From Lichenihabitans psoromatis (GTDB taxonomy: Bacteria; Pseudomonadota; Alphaproteobacteria; Rhizobiales; Beijerinckiaceae): a stretch of 64,000 nt of DNA. This document shows positions 57,371 through 64,000 of the stretch, piece after piece. The notes under the pieces were generated by a model. The model made no database searches. It had not been told where the DNA came from and worked only from the letters and a program-made list of their open reading frames with translations. Where the stretch lies: positions 4,581,779-4,645,778 of the forward strand of contig NZ_CP036515.1 of assembly GCF_004323635.1 (NCBI RefSeq), read 5' to 3'. Each line of letters starts with the position of its first letter. Within the stretch, counting starts at the first letter, position 1. A program made the translations under genes and the position numbers.

Positions 57371-58900
57371 ATGACTTCAGAGCGCTCCGATCGTCCCATC
57401 GATACCATCGCCGACTTGAGCGCGCGGCTCGATCGTCTGCCGGCCACGCGTGCCGTCTGGCAGCTCGCGGTCCTGCTCGGCCTTGGGTTCTTCTTCGAAC
57501 TCTACGACCTTCTGTTCACGGGTTATGTGGCGCCCGGCCTTGTGAAAGCGGGGCTGCTCACAGCGACGACGCCGGGCTTGTTCGGCGCAAGCGGCGTCGC
57601 GAGTTTCGTGGCCGCTCTCTTCACCGGGCTATTTCTCGGCACTCTAGTGTGCGGGTGGCTGGCGGACCGGTTCGGGCGGCGAGCGATGTTCACCTGGTCG
57701 TTGCTGGCCTATACGACCGCCAACGTCATCATGGCCTGTCAAAGGACGGCATTCGGCCTGAACACCTGGCGCCTCATCGCCGGACTTGGGCTTGGGCTCG
57801 AGATGGTGACGATCGGCAGCTACTTGTCGGAGTTGATGCCGAAAGCAATTCGCAGCCGCGCCTTCGCGCTGTGCCAGGGCATCGGGTTCGTGGCCGTGCC
57901 GGTCGTGGCTTTCTTGTCCTATCTGCTGATTCCGACAGCACCGTTCGGCGTGGATGGATGGCGTTGGGTTGTCCTGATCGGCGCGTCGGCGGCCCTTCCG
58001 GTCTGGTGGCTGCGGGTCGGGCTTCCGGAAAGTCCACGCTGGCTCGCCGAGCGTGGGCGGTTGGCTGAAGCGGAAGCGGTCGTGACCCGGCTCGAAACGA
58101 TTGTCGAGGCCGAATATGGACGCCCGCTGCCGCCGCCGCAGAGGATCGAGCCGGTCCAGACGCGTCGACGCCTGCGCGACCTTTGGCATGCACCTTACCG
58201 TCGTCGGATCGTGATGATGGCCGGCTTCAACGTGTTTCAGACCGTCGGGTTCTACGGCTTCGCCAATTGGGTGCCGACGCTGCTGGTCGCGCAAGGCATC
58301 ACGGTCACGTCGAGCCTCGCCTATACGGCCCTGATCGCCCTCGCGGCGCCTGTCGGGCCGCTCATTGGCCTGATGATCGCCGATCGTTTCGAGAACAAAC
58401 ACGTCATCGTTGCGGCCGCGATTGTCTATATCGCCTGCGGGCTGCTGTTCGCCGAAACACGCAACATCGTGACGATCGTGCCGCTCGGCATCGGGCTGAC
58501 GCTCGCCAGCAACGTGATGTCCTACAGCTACCACGCCTATCAAGCCGAGCTGTTCCCGACCACGATGCGGGCGCGGGCGGTCGGCTTCGTCTATTCGTGG
58601 AGCCGCTTCTCGGCGATTTTCACGGGGTTCATCATCGCCTTCGTGCTCCGCACGGCCGGGGTCCCCGGCGTGTTCTTGTTCATCTCGGGCGCCATGCTGG
58701 CTGCGGGTCGCTGGTCGGCCTTCTGGGTCCCAGAACCCGCAACACCGCTCTCGAGCAGATCGCTGCGTGACAGAGTTGCGTGCCGGACCGGCAGACGTGC
58801 TGCCGACCGGCCGGGGACGCCTTCAAGCACCCCGTTTGTCCCTCAGGCCGCTGCGTCGGTCTCGGCACGTTCCGTCATCTGCTTGGCGAGGCCGACGTAA
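57371..58900 (+). CDS. MFS transporter (sugar/aromatic-acid:H+ type), probably frameshifted near its 3' end
   Basis: The literal reading frame encodes 509 residues, but the last 60 look non-native. The first 445 or so show 12 membrane helices with FFFELYDLLFTGYVAPGLV, LADRFGRRA and GLPESPRWLAERGR, the pattern of metabolite:H+ symporters. At 58705-58707 (GGG) the homology moves to another frame that gives SLVGLLGPRTRN and ends at 58770 with TALEQIAA, the expected C-terminus. One missing G there explains it. The corrected gene is 57371-58770. Substrate unknown. ATG at 57371 follows GGAGAG; the frame is open to 57275. Confidence 0.85.
   Translation: MTSERSDRPIDTIADLSARLDRLPATRAVWQLAVLLGLGFFFELYDLLFTGYVAPGLVKAGLLTATTPGLFGASGVASFVAALFTGLFLGTLVCGWLADRFGRRAMFTWSLLAYTTANVIMACQRTAFGLNTWRLIAGLGLGLEMVTIGSYLSELMPKAIRSRAFALCQGIGFVAVPVVAFLSYLLIPTAPFGVDGWRWVVLIGASAALPVWWLRVGLPESPRWLAERGRLAEAEAVVTRLETIVEAEYGRPLPPPQRIEPVQTRRRLRDLWHAPYRRRIVMMAGFNVFQTVGFYGFANWVPTLLVAQGITVTSSLAYTALIALAAPVGPLIGLMIADRFENKHVIVAAAIVYIACGLLFAETRNIVTIVPLGIGLTLASNVMSYSYHAYQAELFPTTMRARAVGFVYSWSRFSAIFTGFIIAFVLRTAGVPGVFLFISGAMLAAGRWSAFWVPEPATPLSSRSLRDRVACRTGRRAADRPGTPSSTPFVPQAAASVSARSVICLARPT
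58782..58811. terminator. Imperfect hairpin between convergent MFS and aas genes
   Basis: GCCGGACCGGCAG pairs with CTGCCGACCGGC around a short loop, with one bulge. It lies in the 72-base gap that exists once both frameshifts are corrected (58771-58842), where a bidirectional terminator is expected. No T run. Confidence 0.4.
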
Positions 58901-61900
58901 TCGACCTTGCCCGAGCCGAGCACCGGCAGCCTCTCCACGACGACGACCTCGGACGGCACCACAAGATCGGCAGCGCCCTTTCGCTTGGCATAGGCCGAAA
59001 ATCCTGCCGGGTCGCCCCGCTCTGCTGCGTGACGAGAACCAGCCGTTCCCCCTTGCGAGGATCGGGCTCGGCTACGACGGCCGTCGGCACGTCGGGCCAG
59101 AGGTCATGCGCCAAGGCCTCGATGGCGGCCAGAGACACCATTTCGCCGCCAATCTTGGCGAAGCGCTTGGCACGGCCCTTGATAGTAGTGAATCCCTCCG
59201 GGTCGATCGCCACGATATCGCCGGTGTCGTACCAGCCGTCCTCGGGCGGTTGCAGCACACCGGGCTGATCGTGTTTCAAATAGCCCAGCATGATGTTCGG
59301 GCCACGAAGATGGAGCCGACCGCCGTCATCGATGCCCGGCACCGCTTCCAGCCGGACGTCGATGCCGGGCAGAATACGGCCGACAGTCCCGAATTTATTG
59401 AACATCGGCGTATTGAGCGCAACGGCCGGCGCGGCCTCGGTGATGCCGTAGCCTTCGAGGATCCGGAGGCCGAACTTCTCCATCCAGACCTTCCGGGTCG
59501 CATCTTTCACGGGCTCGGCCCCCGCGAGAACGTAGCGGAGCGAGCGGAAGTCATAGGGGTTGGCCACCCGCGCATAGCCGGCCAGGAACGTATCGGTGCC
59601 GAACAGGAGGGTGGCGTTGGACCCGTAGACGAGTTCCGGCACCATCCGGTAATGCAGCGGCGACGGGTAGAGATAGACCGGGACGCCCGAGACGAGCGGC
59701 AGCACCAGCCCAACCGTCAGGCCGAAGGAATGGAACACCGGCAGGACGTTGAAGAATTTGTCGGACCGGCCGAAATCGATCCGCGCCTCGGCCTGGGCCG
59801 TGTTGACCAGCATGTTTCGATGCGACAGGACCACGCCTTTCGGCGTGCCCTCCGATCCCGACGTGAACAGGATCACGGCCGGGTCGTCCGGTAAGCGCGC
59901 GACCAGCGGCCGGCGCGGCGCCGCGAGGGCCCTGAGCTTATCGACCAGAGACAGGTCCTTCCGGAGATCCTCGAGATAGACAATGCGGACGCTGGCCTGC
60001 AGCGATGCGATCAGCTTGTCGAGCCGCCCCTTTTCGATAAAGGCGCGCGAGGTCACGATGCTGGTGACGCCCGCCATCGTGCAGGCGGCGGTGACCGCCG
60101 TGGCCCCCGCCGTGAAGTTGATCATGGCGGGAACGCGCCCAGCCGAACTGACGGCCAGCAGCGTCACGGCCGCCGCATTGGAACTCGGCAGCAAAACGCC
60201 GATGGCCTCGCCGGGCTTCGCCAAGGCCGTCATCTTGCGGGCGAAGAGATGCACACCGGTCATCAGCTTGCGATAGGTCAGGATGCCGGTGACCGGGTCT
60301 TCGAGCGCAACGCGGCTCCACCCCTGCTTGTCACCCGCCTCGGCCACGGCCTCGACCAGGGTCCGATCGGTGCGGGTCGTATGGAAGATCAGATCCGACA
60401 TCACGCCATAGAGCGCCGCACCCGCCGCATGGCGTCGCGCCCGGCCCTTCAAATTGTCGTCGACGGTGAGACGAACGGCCGGCAGCATCGTGACCACGAC
60501 CTTTGGGAACCAGCGCCGACGAACCTGGGCGCGGCTCAAGCGCGAGAACATCGTCTGTTCGAGGCCATGGATCCGGACCGGCACCACCATGGCGCCCGAC
60601 TTTTCGGCAATCATCCCAGCGCCGTCATAAACCTTCATCAGGCTGCCGGTCACGGTCAGGCGGCCTTCTGGGAAGATCACCAACGTGTCGCCGCCCCGCA
60701 CCGCATTGATGAGGCTGCGGGTCGCGAGCGGGCGAGCGGGATCGAGCGGCAAGGCTCGGGTGAAGCGCAGGAACGGCTTGACCCACCACCGTTGCGCGAT
60801 CCCGTGGTCGATCGCGAAAATCGGGTTGGTCGGCAGGATCGACAAAGCCAACGCGGCATCGAGGAAGCTGACGTGGTTGAGTGCGATGATGGGGTTTGGG
60901 CCGGCCGCGTCGAGATGTTCGAGCCCATGCGTCTCCAGCCGGTAGACCACGCGGAACAGGATCGAGATGGCATCGTGCATCGGGTTGGTCGGCAGAATGC
61001 GGATGATCCAGGCGGCCGCAAGCAACGCGAGTGCGCCGATCCCGGCAAACAACATCGGCAGAGTGACGCCGGCGCCTTGCAGCGCAGCCACCACGACGGC
61101 CGATACGACCATGAAGGCGGCGTTCAACACGTTGACGGCCGCAACGGCCCGCGCGCGCCAGGCCGGATCGGCCCAGACCTGCAAGGCGGCGAAGGACGGC
61201 ACGATCATAAGGCCGCCGCCGATCGCCACGATCGCGAGGTCGATGGCGGTGTGCCAGGCGATCGCCTGATCGAAGAAGGTGGCGGGTGCAAGGAGGTCGC
61301 CTGGGGTGACGGGTGGCAGATGCGCGATGGCCCAGGCGAGATCGAGGGAGGCCACCCCGATCAGCACGGTGCCCACGACGACCGGCAGGAAGACGACGCG
61401 TCCCCCCGACAGCCAGGAGGCGAGGCCCGAGCCGACCGCGATCGCAACCGCAAAGACCGCGAGATAGATCGTGACCACGATCTCGGACCCGTGCAGGACG
61501 TGGCTGACGAGCGGTGCGAGAAGCGACAGCATTACGGCGCCGACCGCCCAGAAGATGCTGGTGATAATGCCGCAGCGCCAGAGGCGCGGCTCCGACCAGA
61601 GTTCGCGCAGCAGGCGTGCGGTCGATCGGACGACATTGTAATCGAGCGAGAGGCCGGGCGAGGCTGCCGCGGTTTTCGGGATCAGCAGGCTGCTGACCCA
61701 GCAGAGCACTCCGACGATCAGCATGCTGACGGTCAGAATGGCCGGATGCACGCCGTCTTTCATGGCGAGGCCGCCCGCGATCGTGCCGGCCAGGATCGCC
61801 AGAAACGTTGCGCCTTCGACAAGGGCGTTACCGGCCGGCAGCTCCTCGCGGTCGAGATGGTCGGGCAGGATGCCGTATTTCAGCGGTCCGAACAGCGCCC

Positions 61901-62243
61901 CGAAGGTGCCGAAGGCCAGCAGCGCGGCGAATAGGACGGGAACCGATTGCAGCCAGAAGCCGACGACGGCGAGGATCGCGGCTCCGATTTCGGCCAGCTT
62001 GAGCCGGCGCGCCACGAGCGATTTATCGAAGCGATCGGCCAGTTGGCCACCGAAGGCCGAAAAGAGAAAGAACGGCGCCATCAGGGCGGCACCGGCCAGC
62101 GTCACCAGCGATTCGGCGCCGCCAACGCGGAACAGGATCAGGAACACGACGGCATTCTTGAGGACGTTGTCGTTGAAGGCCGACAGAAACTGGCACCAGA
62201 ACAAGGGTGCGAAGCGCCGCGACGTCATAAGCGATTGCGACAT
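58875..62243 (-). CDS. aas: LplT-PlsC-Aas fusion: acyl-[ACP]-phospholipid O-acyltransferase, frameshifted at its 3' end
   Basis: 1122 residues as read. Three parts: an MFS-type lysophospholipid flippase (about 1-415, starting FAPLFWCQFLSAFNDNVLKN), a PlsC acyltransferase (about 430-620, with NHVSFLDAAL and FPEGRLTVTG), and an acyl-AMP ligase (about 640 on, with VILFTSGSEGTPKG and GYGITEAAP). Together they take up and re-acylate lysophospholipids. The last 40 residues as read are Ser/Arg-rich nonsense. In the next frame, after the A run at 58998-59001, the sequence gives VPSEVVVVERLPVLGSGKVD and stops at 58843, the normal C-terminus. One base is missing. ATG at 62243 is used; the frame is open to 62495. 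Confidence 0.9.
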   Translation of the reverse strand: MSQSLMTSRRFAPLFWCQFLSAFNDNVLKNAVVFLILFRVGGAESLVTLAGAALMAPFFLFSAFGGQLADRFDKSLVARRLKLAEIGAAILAVVGFWLQSVPVLFAALLAFGTFGALFGPLKYGILPDHLDREELPAGNALVEGATFLAILAGTIAGGLAMKDGVHPAILTVSMLIVGVLCWVSSLLIPKTAAASPGLSLDYNVVRSTARLLRELWSEPRLWRCGIITSIFWAVGAVMLSLLAPLVSHVLHGSEIVVTIYLAVFAVAIAVGSGLASWLSGGRVVFLPVVVGTVLIGVASLDLAWAIAHLPPVTPGDLLAPATFFDQAIAWHTAIDLAIVAIGGGLMIVPSFAALQVWADPAWRARAVAAVNVLNAAFMVVSAVVVAALQGAGVTLPMLFAGIGALALLAAAWIIRILPTNPMHDAISILFRVVYRLETHGLEHLDAAGPNPIIALNHVSFLDAALALSILPTNPIFAIDHGIAQRWWVKPFLRFTRALPLDPARPLATRSLINAVRGGDTLVIFPEGRLTVTGSLMKVYDGAGMIAEKSGAMVVPVRIHGLEQTMFSRLSRAQVRRRWFPKVVVTMLPAVRLTVDDNLKGRARRHAAGAALYGVMSDLIFHTTRTDRTLVEAVAEAGDKQGWSRVALEDPVTGILTYRKLMTGVHLFARKMTALAKPGEAIGVLLPSSNAAAVTLLAVSSAGRVPAMINFTAGATAVTAACTMAGVTSIVTSRAFIEKGRLDKLIASLQASVRIVYLEDLRKDLSLVDKLRALAAPRRPLVARLPDDPAVILFTSGSEGTPKGVVLSHRNMLVNTAQAEARIDFGRSDKFFNVLPVFHSFGLTVGLVLPLVSGVPVYLYPSPLHYRMVPELVYGSNATLLFGTDTFLAGYARVANPYDFRSLRYVLAGAEPVKDATRKVWMEKFGLRILEGYGITEAAPAVALNTPMFNKFGTVGRILPGIDVRLEAVPGIDDGGRLHLRGPNIMLGYLKHDQPGVLQPPEDGWYDTGDIVAIDPEGFTTIKGRAKRFAKIGGEMVSLAAIEALAHDLWPDVPTAVVAEPDPRKGERLVLVTQQSGATRQDFRPMPSERALPILWCRPRSSSWRGCRCSARARSITSASPSR

Positions 62244-62406
62244 GGGCTGCTCTCGGGAAAGGCCTGGACCGAGCGCCGCGATCGATGCATCGACCTGGCG
62301 CTCGGGCAGAGCGTGCCCGAAAAGGCTTAAGCGGATGCGCCGCCACCGTCCAGAGCGCGGCGGCTGGCCGCTCTGGATGGGAAGCAGCGTCGGGGGACGA
62401 TCTGGC

Positions 62407-63017
62407 TCAGGCCGCCGACATGGCGGCAATGGTCTGCTCGGCCGAAGCAATCGCCTTGGCTTTGGTCTCGTCACCCATGGCGAGACCTTCGGCACGAACG
62501 ATCTCGATATCGGGCAGACCGATGAAGCCGAACACGCCCCGGAGATAGGCTTCCTGATGGTCCATGGCGGTCATCGGGCCGTCCGAATAGGCGCCGCCAC
62601 GCGACGAAGCGACGATGACGCGCCGGCCTCCCGCCAGACCTTCGACGCCGGTCGCCGTATAGCGGAATGTCTTGCCGGCGACGAGCAAGCGATCGATCCA
62701 GGCTTTCAGTGGCTCGGGATGGCAAAATTATACATCGGCGCGCCGATCACGACCACATCGGCGGTCATGAAGTCTTCCAGAGCGGCTTCGCTTGAGGCGA
62801 GATCCTCCTGCAGGGCCGGGCTGTGTTGGCCAGCGGCCGCCTGGGCCGCGCCGAGATACGCGCCGGACAAATGCGCGATCGGGGTCGCGGCCAAGTCGCG
62901 GGTCGTGACCGTGACGTCGGGATGCGCCTCGCGCAGCTTGGCCACGATGCCTGCCGACAGGCGACGGCTGACCGAGTTATCGCCGAGAATGCTGGAATCG
63001 ATATGCAGGAGTTTCAT
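62407..63017 (-). pseudogene. azoR: FMN-dependent NADH azoreductase AzoR, one frameshift (probable sequence error)
   Basis: Flavodoxin-fold NADH:quinone/azo oxidoreductase of about 203 residues, split in two frames. The 5' part (ATG at 63017) gives [28 protein letters not shown] and [11 protein letters not shown], then hits a stop at 62706. The 3' part in another frame continues [27 protein letters not shown] and GFIGLPDIEIVRAEG to the stop at 62407. One base missing at 62709/62710 joins them exactly (expected ...IPSQLKAWIDR). Divergent from an HxlR regulator, the usual arrangement for redox-inducible azoreductases. Confidence 0.85.
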
Positions 63018-63057
63018 GGGACACGCCGATGCAAGAGAACGCTGATGATATAAAAGC

Positions 63058-63070
63058 GTAACCAAGTTAT
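63058..63070. promoter_or_regulatory. Candidate HxlR operator between azoR and the regulator gene
   Basis: GTAACCAAGTTAT contains TAAC-CAA-GTTA, a short inverted repeat centred in the 92-base divergent intergenic region. HxlR-family regulators bind such palindromes near their own promoters. The match is short and no family consensus is fixed. Confidence 0.3.
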
Positions 63071-63109
63071 CTTCCGTGCCTATGGGGCGCGCCGCAAGGA
63101 GGCACATCT

Positions 63110-63549
63110 TTGGAACCCAGTCACAGCATGTGCCCACGCACTGCAGCGGCGTTGCTCCCGTTCTGGCCCGGATCGGGGATAATGGAGCATTCTGGTCGTC
63201 ATGATGCTGGGCAACGGCCCGCTTCGCTTTAACGAACTGCGGCGACAGGTCGGCGGCATCTCGCAGCGGATGCTGACCCTGACGGTGCGGGGTTTGGAGC
63301 GGGACGGTTCGTCAGCCGCACTGTCACGCCGACGATTCCACCACGCGTCGATTACGAGCTCACCCCCCTCGGTCGGTCGCTACAGAGCCGGTGCAGCACC
63401 TCGGGCGATGGGCGATCGCCAATCTCGACGCGATCGCGACCGCACAACGGAAGTTCGACGACGCGACCAAGAACGAGCCGATCCTGTTCAAGATTCTCGG
63501 AACGGCCGCGCCCCGGCCCGCCACTGCGCCGCAAGCCTTAGAAAATTAG
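63110..63549 (+). pseudogene. HxlR-family winged-helix regulator, four frameshifts (probable sequence errors)
   Basis: No single frame encodes the protein, but stitching frames gives a complete HxlR regulator of about 147 residues. It has the conserved Cys-Pro start (SMCPRTAA), [41 protein letters not shown], then PRVDYELTPLGRSL and GRWAIANLDAI. Single bases are missing near 63154, 63183, 63306 and 63385. TTG at 63110 has AAGGAGG seven bases upstream; ATG at 63128 is an alternative. HxlR proteins such as YodB sense quinones or electrophiles through the N-terminal Cys and repress divergent azoreductase genes, which fits azoR here. Confidence 0.8.
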
Positions 63550-64000
63550 CCAACAGGGCGTGACCGCCCTCGGTGAAACAGATTCAGGGTGGAATTGGAC
63601 CCCCACGGTTACAGTGTCCCGATGCGCCAGCGCCATGATCTCTCCGGACGACGAGCGTGCCGTCACACGGAGTGGGCTCGTCTCGACCTGATCGATCTCG
63701 ACGATCAGCGCATGATACCGCCCCGCCATGACGGGGTTCGGGAGTCCTCGAATAGACCGTCCCCGTCATGCGTGATGGCGAGGCGCGCCCGTGCATCGGC
63801 TCGCCGGCCCGCACCACGCGCGCGCCGAACGCCTGCCCGATACATTGATGCCGAGGCAAATGCCGAGGATCGGCAGATGGCCGTTGAAACGCGCGATCAA
63901 ATCCAGCGACGCGCCCGCTGCTCGGGGCCGCATGGGCCCGGAGAGATCACCAACGCGTCACAGCCTGACGCTTCGACCCGGCGGCGTCGATCGCGTCGTT
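63538..64000 (-). pseudogene. TrpG/PabA-type glutamine amidotransferase, cut by window end, at least six frameshifts (probable sequence errors)
   Basis: Class I glutamine amidotransferase pieced together from several frames. SPGPCGPEQ and LPILGICLGHQCIGQAFGA (Cys nucleophile in GICLGHQ) lie between 63960 and 63820. GEPMHGRAS, HDGDGLFE and AGRYHALIVE follow, then VGVQFHPESV and EGGHALLANF with the His-x-Glu pair of the triad. SPGPC and HG.AS..HDG mark the anthranilate/aminodeoxychorismate synthase glutaminase group (TrpG or PabA); the two cannot be separated without the missing N-terminus and partner gene. Missing bases lie near 63978, 63915, 63850, 63777, 63744 and 63576. It is convergent with the HxlR gene. 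Confidence 0.75.

Noticed and set aside
60249..61934. 561-codon open frame on the plus strand
   Set aside because: Antisense to the aas fusion gene, rich in Gln, Arg, Asp and His without recognisable domains.
58705..64000. A block of genuine pseudogenes or a degraded mobile element
   Set aside because: All breaks are single missing bases with intact flanking motifs and no transposase, direct repeats or att-like sites; sequence error is simpler.

Overview
The window is a GC-rich, gene-dense chromosomal segment from an alphaproteobacterium, most likely of the order Hyphomicrobiales (Rhizobiales). The pointers are the nudC-pheA-kdsB-membrane cytochrome c cluster, a yejABEF peptide importer with long YejB/YejE, an aa3 oxidase cluster that carries coxF and runs on into DUF983, surf1, thrC and an M16 peptidase, an alphaproteobacterial-type CysG N-terminal half, IalB and DUF1236 proteins, CtrA-type boxes (TTAA-N7-TTAA) before minCDE, and general-stress sigma(EcfG)-type promoters (GGAAC-N16-CGTT). 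I cannot resolve the genus. I see no tRNA, rRNA, insertion sequence, prophage, CRISPR or defence locus.

Layout. 1-3.1 kb: nudC (cut by the window start), pheA, kdsB, cycM-like cytochrome c. 3.3-10.4 kb: yejABEF, with the phosphopentomutase gene deoB overlapping yejF. 10.4-12.6 kb: a secreted half-cyanovirin-like protein and a B12-binding radical SAM enzyme resembling hopanoid methylases. 12.8-25.6 kb: a nucleoside/pentose salvage block made of upp, a ribose-type ABC importer, a BMP-type nucleoside ABC importer, cdd, purine nucleoside phosphorylase, deoA and a hydroxyacid dehydrogenase, most of it translationally coupled. With deoB this covers uptake, deamination, phosphorolysis and sugar-phosphate isomerisation; no deoC or local regulator is present. 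25.6-28.5 kb: NlpC/P60 hydrolase, M17 aminopeptidase, IalB protein. 28.8-38.9 kb: cytochrome c oxidase and its assembly factors, then thrC, M16 peptidase and a RimJ-like acetyltransferase. 39-41.8 kb: gamma-glutamyltransferase and a CysG-like protein with a decayed methyltransferase half. 41.9-47.3 kb: KGG stress protein, argE, DUF1236 protein, fabF-like synthase, MFS transporter. 47.4-50.7 kb: minCDE and a DUF2252 protein. 51-57.2 kb: tamA-tamB. 57.4-64 kb: MFS transporter, LplT-PlsC-Aas fusion, azoreductase, HxlR regulator, and a TrpG/PabA-type amidotransferase cut by the window end.

Main observations. (1) Two small stress-type genes (KGG and DUF1236) each have a perfect sigma(EcfG) promoter about 36 nt before the start codon, and the CVNH gene has a one-mismatch version at the same distance; this suggests a small general-stress regulon. 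(2) Two exact CtrA half-site pairs lie before minC, one touching its ribosome-binding site. (3) From about 58.7 kb to the end, every gene carries at least one apparent single-base deletion, and there are ten or more in the last kilobase. Both flanks stay conserved across each break, so this looks like a low-quality contig end rather than five real pseudogenes.
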